Origin: Pseudomonadota bacterium
GTDB taxonomy: Bacteria; Pseudomonadota; Alphaproteobacteria; Caulobacterales; Aquidulcibacteraceae
Direction: 5' to 3'
Assembly: GCA_020161405.1 (NCBI GenBank)
Contig: JAIUOD010000004.1
Span: forward strand, 248,001-312,000
DNA: 64,000 bases
This document shows, piece by piece, positions 44,861 to 52,564 of the stretch. Both the position numbers and the translations under genes were made by a program. Position 1 is the first letter of the stretch; each line of letters starts with the position of its first letter. The notes under the pieces are model-generated. The model was not told where the DNA came from. It searched no databases and saw only the letters and a list, made by a program, of their open reading frames with translations.

Positions 44861-46040
44861 CTTGCAGTTCCTGTTCTTTGAAAAGATCAACATACTCTGG
44901 ATGCCACCCCACGCGGAGCTGGTCGGCAAGACTATGATACGAACCCGCAGTAATCCACTTTTCAACAATATTACGTAAAGGAATTGATTCTTGAATAGCC
45001 CAAACAAACAATTTTAGTCCAAAATCAAGCTTTTGAGTATCATTTTTCGGATTAGAAATTAGCAATTCGCCACTACATTTCCGCTTCCAAGAATCTTCAA
45101 GTTTATCGTCGTAATTACCAAGCTCATTTTCTAAAATAAGATTTTCCCGCGCCCATTTTGATCTTTGCGCATATGCTCTGTAGTAGTCATACACAGAGCT
45201 TTGGATGTTTGAATTTGGTAAATTGATTGCCCGCATCTGTCTGACGAAAATTCGGTCTTCGTCACTTTGAGAATACTCTTTGATTGCTAGTGATTTTGGA
45301 TCATCAAGAGGAAGCGAATCTTTATGCAACGACCGTCCAATTTCATTTGCCTTGGTAATGATGTGCTGTACGTGGATTGTGGAATGCTTTTCTTCAACTA
45401 GATGTTTGCCAACAACATTGAGCCACCAACCCTCGAGATATTCCGCAGCTAGTTCTGTATTTTTCGGAGCAACCAGAATTAGTTCAGATTCGATTTGACT
45501 AAAAACGTCTGTTAGATTCGGATGATTGTCAATAACAATAATATTCGAAAGGAAGATATCAGCATCTTCATCAGAAAGGTCTAGGAAGAGTTTTCGTGCC
45601 AATTCCGTCGTTTTGTCTTTCGAGGAATTTGCCGCATTACGAAGTAGCGTGCGTGCCTCTTTTCTTTGCTCTAAAGTCGCCTCCTCACGGAGCCTAGATA
45701 TTGCGGAGTCTTTAGAAGCAAAGGACGTAGTAATTAAAAAGTAACGAGTCTTATCAGCTTGAAATATACCTTCTTTATATATACCTATCCAGATTAATAG
45801 AGTTTTCCAAACGTCTACGCTTTTATCATCTAGAGACTTAGGTTTTACATGGTGCTTAGCTTGAATGAGACACTGCGCGTAATCCATACTTTCAAATGAG
45901 ATGTCATCGAATTTTTCTATTGAAATAGTTGCGCTGGGGAGCTTTTTAGCAAGTTCCAGACCTCGCAATAATGCAAGGCGACATTGAAATAAATATCCAA
46001 CTAGTGAGGCACTAGCATTATATTTCCCATTGTCACTCAT
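44853..46040 (-). CDS. ABC-3C nuclease-like/effector component
   Basis: 395 residues. The N-terminus (SASLVGYLFQCRLALLRGLE, later IEKFDDISFE and QAKHHVKPKS) follows the pattern of a DUF4297-like PD-(D/E)xK nuclease domain: a G-Y-x-x-Q/R helix, an acidic strand, then QxKHH. The C-terminal half is helical and matches the layout of ABC-3C effector C-terminal domains. It is first in the three-gene operon. I infer a DNA-cleaving effector regulated by the ATPase. Confidence 0.7.
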   Translation of the reverse strand: MSDNGKYNASASLVGYLFQCRLALLRGLELAKKLPSATISIEKFDDISFESMDYAQCLIQAKHHVKPKSLDDKSVDVWKTLLIWIGIYKEGIFQADKTRYFLITTSFASKDSAISRLREEATLEQRKEARTLLRNAANSSKDKTTELARKLFLDLSDEDADIFLSNIIVIDNHPNLTDVFSQIESELILVAPKNTELAAEYLEGWWLNVVGKHLVEEKHSTIHVQHIITKANEIGRSLHKDSLPLDDPKSLAIKEYSQSDEDRIFVRQMRAINLPNSNIQSSVYDYYRAYAQRSKWARENLILENELGNYDDKLEDSWKRKCSGELLISNPKNDTQKLDFGLKLFVWAIQESIPLRNIVEKWITAGSYHSLADQLRVGWHPEYVDLFKEQELQDG

Positions 46041-46162
46041 TAAGAAACTCCAACCTAATATAATATAACATGCTAAATTAAAAATTCAATTGAATACAGT
46101 TTATAATACTTTTATACAGTGAAATAATTATTGATTTATCACGTGGTATAAATTTTGGATAA

Positions 46163-46276
46163 ATGAATCAAGAATCACATAGAGCAGAAATAATCGCGAT
46201 TGTCGCAATGGTTACCAATATAATTAAAGATGAATGGAAAATTATAAACGGCTTGATTAAGCTCAAGCCGTTTTGA
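46163..46276 (+). CDS. Possible 37-aa peptide
   Basis: MNQESHRAEIIAIVAMVTNI and so on to KLKPF, an amphipathic/hydrophobic short frame upstream of and divergent from the ABC-3C operon. Its last codons form the hairpin at 46246-46273. No ribosome site is obvious. Coding status is doubtful. Confidence 0.2.
   Translation: MNQESHRAEIIAIVAMVTNIIKDEWKIINGLIKLKPF
46246..46273 (-). terminator. Terminator hairpin after the 46291-46665 gene
   Basis: Perfect 11-bp stem AAACGGCTTGA/TCAAGCCGTTT with a 6-base loop, 18 bp past the stop of the minus-strand gene. The plus-strand side is followed by TTTTGATTTT, and the minus-strand side by a weaker ATAATTTT. It could act in both directions and shields the ABC-3C operon from upstream transcription. 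Confidence 0.65.
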
Positions 46277-46290
46277 TTTTGGCAAATTAA

Positions 46291-46665
46291 TCACCACCAA
46301 GCGTAATAGGCCACTTGCCTACCTTGGGCGAGCACTTCCCGTGCTTTGCGAATGAATTCGAGATCATCTTCAAGCTCTTCGCCAGTGGTTTCACCGAAGA
46401 AGAAGCCCTCAGTTTCGGGGAGGCATTTTACGATTAGGTCGTGTTCGAGATTGTCGATGTCATCTTCGGTTAGAAGGAGGGTTGCGACATTAAAATCTTC
46501 GTTTTCACCGCCTTTGTTAGTGTAAAGATTGTCCATCCAGCCGTGAAGATTTGGGTGTTTGCGCCAATAGTGAAGGTCATTATACTTTTCTTCGTCTAAA
46601 TCGAAATCAGTTGCTGGACGATTATCGTCTTTTACGATTGATACAGCATACATATCTAGTCCCAT
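46291..46665 (-). CDS. Conserved-looking protein of unknown function (MGLDMY family)
   Basis: 124 residues from the ATG at 46665 with AAGGAGA upstream. It starts MGLDMYAVSIVKDD, has ELHYWRK-like NDLHYWRKHPNLHGWMDNLY, then EGFFFGETTGEE, and ends VAYYAWW. I recognise this pattern from hypothetical proteins of phages and mobile elements, sometimes mislabelled phosphoglycerate kinase. Function unknown. It is strongly acidic. Confidence 0.75.
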   Translation of the reverse strand: MGLDMYAVSIVKDDNRPATDFDLDEEKYNDLHYWRKHPNLHGWMDNLYTNKGGENEDFNVATLLLTEDDIDNLEHDLIVKCLPETEGFFFGETTGEELEDDLEFIRKAREVLAQGRQVAYYAWW

Positions 46666-46819
46666 TTTAAGTCTCCTTATCTTCAGTCCGCATGATTGCG
46701 CGACTGATGAAGACAAAGGGCAGCGGCAACTCACGCCTTCAACGCACGAGCTTGCGAGCAGCGTTTATGCTTGAAGGCATTAGTGAGGGGATGATGCGAA
46801 TGTCGCTATATTCAGTTAG

Positions 46820-47059
46820 CTAATTCGGAGGCTGGGATTGGAGATGTTTAGGACGAATATTTGCTATACGTCGAAAACTTTCGCCATTCATTACTGATTG
46901 ATATGACGAATATCCAACATTCAAATTGGCGCTTTCACCTATCAGGGTGATAAACTCGCTGCCTTTCAGAACGGTGACGAGACTAAATTGTTTTGAGCCC
47001 TCATTGAAGGCAGAGCACTCTAATTGATTGAATAACTCAGAAGGCGAACAAGTTCCCAT
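46820..47059 (-). CDS. Uncertain small ORF (79 aa)
   Basis: A minus-strand frame from the ATG at 47059 (MGTCSPSELFNQLECSAFNE) to QSQPPN. It lacks recognisable motifs and a clear ribosome site. It sits between the MGLDMY-type gene and the integrase. It may be a shadow or a genuine accessory gene. Confidence 0.25.
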   Translation of the reverse strand: MGTCSPSELFNQLECSAFNEGSKQFSLVTVLKGSEFITLIGESANLNVGYSSYQSVMNGESFRRIANIRPKHLQSQPPN

Positions 47060-47234
47060 GATTGCTATCCGTCCGGATTTAAGTCGCAAAGGCTTGGAGG
47101 CCAGACTGGCAGGCATTCTGGCTTTCGAGCGAGTAAATGCTCGCCGCAATGGCAAAGTTGCAGCGATGCTTGGTTTATTGGTTGATTTGTGCCGTAAAGG
47201 CGGGAAACCATCTCGGCAGGCGGACTGGTTTTGA
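47058..47234 (+). CDS. Uncertain small ORF next to integrase (58 aa)
   Basis: A plus-strand frame MIAIRPDLSRKGLEARLAGI and so on, basic and helical (ARRNGKVAAMLGLLVDLCRK), convergent with the integrase and overlapping the frame above by two bases. Size, charge and location would suit an excisionase-like factor, but no helix-turn-helix motif is convincing. Confidence 0.3.
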   Translation: MIAIRPDLSRKGLEARLAGILAFERVNARRNGKVAAMLGLLVDLCRKGGKPSRQADWF

Positions 47235-47263
47235 GAGAGGATGAAACGCCCCAGTTCTGTTGC

Positions 47264-48586
47264 TTAATCTTCATCCTCATAATGACCACCAAAGTAGTCA
47301 CTAGGGTTCTCAGGTTGGAAACCGAGCTTTTGCGATCTGCGGACGTTAATTGCGGTTGCATCAAGGGTATTCTTGATGTGCGCCGCATAAAACTTCTCAA
47401 TCATTTCAACTGACGTGCGACAGTTTTTTGCGATTTGATAAATATCGGCACCTTCCATAAGACGAAGGCATATATAGGTGTGACGCAAACTATAGGCGGT
47501 GCGTGCCTGTCCGTCACGATCCAACTTTAAACCTGCAAGCCCAAGAACTTCATTGAACATTTTCAGATTATTAGTCGGAAACAAGACATCAGTGGATTTC
47601 GGCAAAGTTGGCGCTGGAGGCTCCTCGCCTTTTCGCAATCTTATATGCTTCCTAGGCTTTGGACGCGACTTCAATCGCTCAAACACTGGAACTGCACCTG
47701 GCATTGATTTGCAATAACCAACACCGCGCTTACCACGCACTTCGATCTCCAATATGCGCTCGCCAGTTTCAACATTCTTCACGATGCTCACATCACGAAA
47801 TTGAATGTTATTGACCTCATCAGGTCGAAGGCCAGTGTTGCCCATGAAAAGAATAAAATCGTGAAGCTGTTCCGCATTCCACTTATAACGCCCTTCTTTG
47901 GTCTTCGCATATTCACGCGAAGTTTTATAAAGGTGCTTATACTCGGCTGGACTGAACCAAGGGCGATGCACTATCTTACCTTGAGTTTTATAGGGCGGCG
48001 ATAAATCAGGTAAATGAGCAAGCCAACCATGGCGCACAGCAGTTTTTAAAACTTGCCGAAGTGCAACTATTTCATCATGAATGGTTGAGCGCGATGGCGG
48101 CTTTGGTTTGTCCTTTACATCATCCTTGGCGTCACTTGGACTATTTACTCCACTAACGGCCTTAGGCTGCCTACCCGCCTGCCCTGCACGCATCACACGA
48201 TAATCTTGCACCTTGCCAGAAGTAACTTCTGAAATGCCAAGCTTGCCAAAGAATGGGATAAGATGAAGCCTAAGGCGTATTTCATAGCCTTCCACCCATT
48301 TCTCACTACGCTGCCCTTCAGTGATGGCTTCATATTCAAGCAAGAACTGTTTAGCCACCTTTTCGAAAGTTATTTCGCGGGGCTTAAGGATACCAGCGTG
48401 GGATTGACCACGTAAACCCATATACCAATCTTCCGCAAAAGACTTTGCCCGCGCTAAACTATCTTCCTTTGTGCTCACCTTGAAGCGCTGACCGCCCACG
48501 TAAGTGTCCGCTTGCCAATATTGGCTTCTTGCGCGTTTAAAAAGCTGAACCTTTCCAGCCAAAATTGAATGTCTAACTGCCTCCAC
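47264..48586 (-). CDS. int: Tyrosine recombinase/integrase of element A
   Basis: 440 residues. An N-terminal arm/core-binding region (to about 200) is followed by the catalytic domain with Arg254 (NTGLRPDEV), Arg368 and His369 (SLRHTY) and nucleophile Tyr400 (EKFYAAH). The first position of the HxxR box is Tyr365 instead of His. The start is a GTG with GGGAGG upstream. It lies about 118 bp from att2, the usual place for an integrase acting on a tRNA 3' end. It should catalyse insertion and excision at tRNA-fMet. Confidence 0.92.
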   Translation of the reverse strand: MEAVRHSILAGKVQLFKRARSQYWQADTYVGGQRFKVSTKEDSLARAKSFAEDWYMGLRGQSHAGILKPREITFEKVAKQFLLEYEAITEGQRSEKWVEGYEIRLRLHLIPFFGKLGISEVTSGKVQDYRVMRAGQAGRQPKAVSGVNSPSDAKDDVKDKPKPPSRSTIHDEIVALRQVLKTAVRHGWLAHLPDLSPPYKTQGKIVHRPWFSPAEYKHLYKTSREYAKTKEGRYKWNAEQLHDFILFMGNTGLRPDEVNNIQFRDVSIVKNVETGERILEIEVRGKRGVGYCKSMPGAVPVFERLKSRPKPRKHIRLRKGEEPPAPTLPKSTDVLFPTNNLKMFNEVLGLAGLKLDRDGQARTAYSLRHTYICLRLMEGADIYQIAKNCRTSVEMIEKFYAAHIKNTLDATAINVRRSQKLGFQPENPSDYFGGHYEDED

Positions 48587-48645
48587 AACCCACCTCCCAC
48601 TGTGTGCCTTAAAGTGCGCCCAAAGTGTGCCTATGAATTATGGCT

Positions 48646-48674
48646 AAAAAAAGGCGCTACCTTGTGATAGCGCC
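48646..48674 (-). terminator. Rho-independent terminator between att2 and int
   Basis: On the minus strand GGCGCTA and TAGCGCC (7-bp stem, 8-base loop, 48674-48653) are followed by seven Ts (48652-48646). It lies 30 bp after the tRNA 3' end copy and before the integrase start, so it would stop tRNA-side transcripts from entering int. It may be the element's replacement for the tRNA terminator. Confidence 0.75.
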
Positions 48675-48703
48675 GTCGATATTCGTTGTAATATATAGAG
48701 TTT

Positions 48704-48748
48704 TGGGTGCGGGGGCAGGATTTGAACCTGCGGCCTTCAGGTTATGAG
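48704..48748 (-). repeat. att2: tRNA-fMet 3' end copy between elements A and B
   Basis: Identical over 45 bp to att1. On the minus strand the tRNA-like match extends a few bases further 5' (TCAGG, to about 48753), completing the anticodon stem TCAGG-CTCATAA-CCTGA, and then stops, so the D arm and 5' acceptor strand are missing. It is the right end of element A and the left end of element B. Confidence 0.85.
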
Positions 48749-48971
48749 CCTGAATTATATTGGCATAATATGTTGTTTTTATATGCTTTTTAACTTATTT
48801 TCTTCCTTATGTGCTAAATTATGCGCTAGACAATACAAATACAATCTCCATTTTGGTGTAAAGTGTGCTAAATTCCCCAATTGCATTCTGCGGAAAACCT
48901 ATAAAACTAAAGCTGAGGCTGAGGCGCGAACCGATATTTCAATTACATTGAAATAGCCGACAATCCAAAAT

Positions 48972-48999
48972 GAAAGCACTCAAAAAATGGAGTGCTTTC
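48972..48999. terminator. Hairpin left of fic
   Basis: Perfect 10-bp stem GAAAGCACTC/GAGTGCTTTC with an 8-base loop. It lies about 130 bp past the fic stop on the minus strand. T tracts are weak on both sides, so the terminator role is tentative. The flanking DNA 48749-49128 shows no convincing gene. Confidence 0.45.
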
Positions 49000-49128
49000 G
49001 CTAATTGATTTGGAAATTCTGCATTTAAGCAAAATAAACAATATCTAGTAAACTAGAGGCATACCAGCTTGCACTATATCTCGATGCTGCCATATTCCGC
49101 CGCATGTGTGAAGGGCGTGAACAAACGC

Positions 49129-50274
49129 CTAATCACCGTCGCGATCGAGGTCTTGATTTGGGTTGATTGAAGTTTGGATAGGAAGCCAATAACGTGTGGA
49201 TTTTAAGGCGCCCGTTTGAATTAGCGCGCCTTTTTCAACAAGGTCGCTCAAATCACGAGTTGCGGTTGCACGTGCAGCGCCTGTGATTGTGATATAATTG
49301 GCGGCACTTAATCCACCCTTAAAACCATCAGGACCTTCGCGGAATAGTCGGGCAAGCGCGCGATCTTGACGCTCATTTAACTGGCCGCGCAACCGATCAT
49401 AGAGTTTAGTTTTCTCTATCAGAAAATCGATTGCGATTTGGCTCTGTCTTTGCGCCTCTATCACTGCCCGACAAAAATATTCCAGCCACCCCGTGATTAT
49501 TAAATCTTTGTTGTTTTGCTCAAGTGCATCATAATAAGCATTGCGCTTGCGCTGAATTGTTTGTGACAATGCCAATAAAGTTGGTTGCCCCATGCCTTGG
49601 GCGAGCACCTTTTCAGCAAGCGCGCGGGCAATCCGTCCATTACCGTCTTCAAACGGATGTATAGAAACAAAATATAAATGGGCGATACCCGCGCGGGTAA
49701 GCGGCGGCAACGGATTTATCCCATTGGGCGCAGTATCAGAAAACCACTTGATGAATGCCGTCATTTCGTCGTGCATTTTGCTTGCTGGCGGGGCTTCAAA
49801 ATGCACCGTCGGTTTATAAATAATACCGGACACAACTTGCATCGGGTCGCCTTGGCTGCGGTAAGTGCCAATCTCCCGCAAATCGTTACGCCCATTTGTT
49901 ACCATGCGATGCCAGTTAAACAAGGTTTTGTCATCAAGCGGACTTGCGAAGTTACGATACAAATCAATCATCAATTCAGAGATACCGCGCTCAGCTGGCG
50001 GAACACGATTTTGTTCGGATGATAAACCAAACTGACCCAAGATTGAGGATTGCACACTATCGCGATTGAGAATTTCGCCCTCTATTTCAGAAGTTTTGAG
50101 CGCCTCGCCTGTCAACATATCAACCAATGCCAATTGGCGCGTTTCATTATCAAGGTGTTTTGCTGACCCGATTTGGATACCTGTATTTTGTAAGAATTGC
50201 GCTTCAAAAACTACCAATGCGTCTGCATTCCAGTGAAAATTCGGCCAATCTTTATGCTGCCAGTTCCAAACCAT
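49129..50274 (-). CDS. Fic-domain AMP-transferase-like protein
   Basis: 381 residues. The N-terminal DUF4172-like region (MVWNWQHKDWPNFHW) carries an inhibitory helix motif T61xxxE65G66 (TSEIEG). The Fic core HPFEDGNGR spans 206-214 with His206 as catalytic base. A C-terminal winged-helix-like region (ITGAARATATRDLSDLVEKG) probably binds DNA or a partner. Class II Fic proteins auto-inhibit through the N-terminal motif and modify target proteins with AMP. No separate antitoxin gene is adjacent, consistent with built-in inhibition. Confidence 0.88.
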   Translation of the reverse strand: MVWNWQHKDWPNFHWNADALVVFEAQFLQNTGIQIGSAKHLDNETRQLALVDMLTGEALKTSEIEGEILNRDSVQSSILGQFGLSSEQNRVPPAERGISELMIDLYRNFASPLDDKTLFNWHRMVTNGRNDLREIGTYRSQGDPMQVVSGIIYKPTVHFEAPPASKMHDEMTAFIKWFSDTAPNGINPLPPLTRAGIAHLYFVSIHPFEDGNGRIARALAEKVLAQGMGQPTLLALSQTIQRKRNAYYDALEQNNKDLIITGWLEYFCRAVIEAQRQSQIAIDFLIEKTKLYDRLRGQLNERQDRALARLFREGPDGFKGGLSAANYITITGAARATATRDLSDLVEKGALIQTGALKSTRYWLPIQTSINPNQDLDRDGD

Positions 50275-50684
50275 GAGTTATAACCCCTCTCTTTATAAAT
50301 CAAATAATTGCATATTGTGAGGCATAAAGCAAGATTTTATTACTCACGCGCGAAATGGGAAACAAAAAAGCAACGTCCTTTAAATTTACATTAGTGAAAT
50401 TATAGGCGAGTGCAAAATGAAAATAACTATCTACTTTGAATCTGTTGCGAAACTAGACATGCAAATATGCAGATTATTCAAAAAGGATAAAATTGCGCCG
50501 AAAATCTTTATGTCAAATTATAAAACTAATCTTAAATACGCTTGTGAAATTTAACTCGCACCGCTTAATTTGATATTGTGCTAACGGTTAATTGATCCCT
50601 TAGCCACACCCTTATCACTATATTAATTTGCCTTACTCTGTGGTATAGTGAACAGACTCGATTTTAAGAAATTGTGTTAATCCC
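50275..50684. other. Intergenic region between fic and the XRE regulator
   Basis: AT-rich control region of two divergent genes. The only open frame is the 45-codon one at 50417-50554. I see no further structure that I can name. Confidence 0.4.
50417..50554 (+). CDS. Possible small protein (45 aa)
   Basis: MKITIYFESVAKLDMQICRL and so on, basic, ending LKYACEI. The ribosome site is weak (GGCGAG). It could be chance. Confidence 0.2.
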   Translation: MKITIYFESVAKLDMQICRLFKKDKIAPKIFMSNYKTNLKYACEI

Positions 50685-51059
50685 ATGCCAGATATTATTG
50701 AACATTCGCCGATTGTAAAAGTCTTTGCCAATAACTTGCGCGCTTACCGCAAGTCAAAAAATATGTCGCAATCTGATCTTGCCCGCGCCGCTGGGATTGG
50801 TAAGGCTTATATTTCTGATATTGAAAGAGAATTGCGAAACCCAACTATTGATAGTGTGGAAAGGCTCGCAAGGGCTCTTAGGGTCGACGCTTGGCAGTTA
50901 CTTTTTTCCGCCAAAAGTAAAGAAACTAATCGTCCACTTTATAATGACAAGAACCTTCTTCAAGATATCCATTCAAAATTGTTTGATAGCGACACACTGA
51001 GCTATGGGCAATTCATTAGTGATATTGGCGATTACTTAAATAAAAACTCGAGCAAGTAA
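50685..51059 (+). CDS. XRE-family transcriptional regulator
   Basis: 124 residues with a clear helix-turn-helix in the first 75 (LRAYRKSKNMSQSDLARAAG, then GKAYISDIERELRNPTIDSV) and a C-terminal polar region (LFDSDTLSYGQFISDIGDYL). It lies 187 bp upstream of trbB in element B on the same strand, so it is a candidate regulator of the transfer operon. Element A has no equivalent gene directly upstream of its trb operon. Confidence 0.85.
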   Translation: MPDIIEHSPIVKVFANNLRAYRKSKNMSQSDLARAAGIGKAYISDIERELRNPTIDSVERLARALRVDAWQLLFSAKSKETNRPLYNDKNLLQDIHSKLFDSDTLSYGQFISDIGDYLNKNSSK

Positions 51060-51151
51060 CAGGTTTTCTGTTTTCCCAATACCCTGAAGTTAAAGGCTTT
51101 TAGTCCGAACACACCCCCGCACCCCAATTATTCGTCTATAATATATCAAAT

Positions 51152-51167
51152 TGGCACGATAGTTGCA
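51152..51167 (+). promoter_or_regulatory. Candidate sigma-54 promoter of trb operon B
   Basis: TGGCACGATAGTTGCA matches the RpoN consensus TGGCACG-N4-TTGCW fully, with GG and GC 10 bp apart, 79 bp before trbB. It overlaps a direct repeat GCACGATAG (51154-51162, 51165-51173) and lies inside the inverted repeat CGTCTAT/ATAGACG (51133-51139, 51170-51176), so a repressor operator is an alternative or additional reading. Confidence 0.55.
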
Positions 51168-51245
51168 CGATAGACGATATAACGGCGGATTTGTTCCATT
51201 GTTGGATACATTTAAGTCTTGCCGTGCCTTTGTGCGGAGTGGGTC

Positions 51246-52211
51246 ATGGTTGCTAATACTGTGTCATTGCAAGAACTTCAGACGGCTCGCCTTCGAGAGA
51301 AATTGTCGCGCGAATTAGGCACAGCTATTTGCGGCTTTCTTAATGAACCCCACGTCATTGAAATCATGCTTAACCCAGATGGCACATTATGGGTTGAACG
51401 GCTTGGCGAAGGCATTGAGTTGGTGGAACAGCATTTCTCTGCTACCCGTGCTGAAGGCCTTATTGGGACAGTTGCTGCACATTATCGCACTACTGTCACC
51501 CGCGAAAACCCAATTATTGAATGTGAATTACCAATTGACGGAAGCCGCTTTGAGGCGATGATACCACCGATTGTTTCTGCGCCATGTTTCACTATTCGCC
51601 GCAAAGCTTCGCGCATTTTCGCATTGGCTGATTATGTTGAAGCCAAGATTATGACAGAAGCACAAGCTGAGGTCATTAAGCAAGCAGTTGTCGATAAAAA
51701 GAACATTCTTGTTGTTGGCGGCACGGGTACAGGTAAAACTACACTTACTAATGCAATTATTGATTATATGGCTGAAACCGTTCCCGAAGACCGTTTGGTC
51801 ATAATCGAAGATACAGCCGAAATCCAATGCCGATCGCCCAATAAAGTTATTCTGCGCGCAGATTCTAACGTCGATATGCTGCGGCTCTTGAAAGCAACTA
51901 TGCGCCTAAGGCCAGACAGAATACTTGTCGGTGAAGTTCGCGGTGGTGAAGCACTTTCACTATTGAAAGCATGGAACACTGGTCACGCGGGCGGCGTTGC
52001 GACCGTTCATGCCAATGATGCCAAATCTGGCCTAACTCGCATAGAAGCGCTGGTTGCCGAAACTTCTTCCACGCCAATGCCAAGCGTAATCGCAGAGGCC
52101 ATTAATATCATAGTTTTTATCGCCAAAACCAAAGACGGGCGGCGAGTAAAAGAAATCCTTCGCGTTAAAGGGTTCACCACGAAGGGATACGACCTCGAAC
52201 TCATAGAATAG
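51246..52211 (+). CDS. trbB: TrbB conjugation ATPase, element B
   Basis: 321 residues from the ATG at 51246. The frame opens at a TTG at 51219, but alignment with element A (MVSLQ versus NTVSLQELQTARLREK) and the GGAG site favour 51246. Walker A GGTGTGKT and the NDAKSGLTRIEAL stretch are kept. The protein is nearly the same as the element A copy, but synonymous differences are frequent (GGCACAGGTACAGGTAAAAC versus GGCACGGGTACAGGTAAAAC and more downstream), which speaks against a recent duplication. Confidence 0.92.
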   Translation: MVANTVSLQELQTARLREKLSRELGTAICGFLNEPHVIEIMLNPDGTLWVERLGEGIELVEQHFSATRAEGLIGTVAAHYRTTVTRENPIIECELPIDGSRFEAMIPPIVSAPCFTIRRKASRIFALADYVEAKIMTEAQAEVIKQAVVDKKNILVVGGTGTGKTTLTNAIIDYMAETVPEDRLVIIEDTAEIQCRSPNKVILRADSNVDMLRLLKATMRLRPDRILVGEVRGGEALSLLKAWNTGHAGGVATVHANDAKSGLTRIEALVAETSSTPMPSVIAEAINIIVFIAKTKDGRRVKEILRVKGFTTKGYDLELIE

Positions 52212-52220
52212 GAGAAACCA

Positions 52221-52556
52221 ATGAAAAATATAGTAAAACCAGTTAAAGGCAACGCTTGGATAAGCAAGCCACGCATTTTACAATTTGCTTTCAATTTAAT
52301 GATTGCGTTTATCGCAAGCATATTCATCGCCAGCACCGCAAACGCGCTGCCGTGGGAATCTCCACTACAACAAGTTCGACAATCTATTTCTGGTCCAGTT
52401 GCAACTGGTATATCCGTAATCGCGATCGTGGCGGCAGGCGCGACCTTAATCTGGGGCGGAGAAATCTCCGGCTTTGCCAGAACTATGGTTTTCATAGTGC
52501 TTGTGGTTGCGGTAATTGTTGGTGCCAATAGCATCATTGGCATTTTTGCAGGCTAA
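52221..52556 (+). CDS. trbC: TrbC pilin, element B
   Basis: 111 residues. The mature part (LPWESPLQQVRQSISGPVA and onward) is almost identical to the element A pilin, while the signal region differs (MKNIVKPVKGNAWISKPRIL). Two membrane segments and the GGEISGFAR loop are conserved. Near-identical pilins raise the possibility that subunits could mix. Confidence 0.87.
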   Translation: MKNIVKPVKGNAWISKPRILQFAFNLMIAFIASIFIASTANALPWESPLQQVRQSISGPVATGISVIAIVAAGATLIWGGEISGFARTMVFIVLVVAVIVGANSIIGIFAG

Positions 52557-52564
52557 GCGGCAAT

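Larger units (their letters stand above)
6300..48748. mobile_element. Integrative conjugative element A (about 42.4 kb), att-flanked
   Basis: The interval is bounded by identical 45-bp direct repeats, both equal to the 3' portion of a tRNA-fMet gene read on the minus strand. A tyrosine integrase lies just inside the right repeat. Inside are a full trb mating-pair operon, TraG, relaxase, TraJ, TraK, TraL and a candidate oriT, plus heavy-metal, anti-restriction and defence cargo. This is the normal content of an ICE, and everything needed for transfer appears present and unbroken. Confidence 0.85.
48611..48874. repeat. Short direct repeats around att2 (possible integrase arm sites)
   Basis: AAAGTGCGCC (48611-48620), AAAGTGTGCC (48622-48631) and AAAGTGTGC (48860-48868) flank att2. 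GTGCTAAATT occurs twice to its right (48811-48820, 48865-48874). Their clustering near the crossover fits arm-type binding sites of an integrase or excisionase. No functional proof is possible here. Confidence 0.35.

Noticed and set aside
44860..45007. Upstream extension of the ABC-3C middle component
   Set aside because: It would lie wholly inside the upstream gene. The ATG at 44860 sits in an ATGGCTGA coupling overlap and gives the family-like start.
48704..48753. Functional tRNA-Met gene
   Set aside because: Only the anticodon arm to CCA end is present. The D arm and 5' acceptor strand are missing at both 6300 and 48704.
48744..48956. Plus-strand frame of 70 aa starting in att2
   Set aside because: It begins inside the tRNA-derived repeat and crosses the candidate arm repeats. 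No ribosome site fits.
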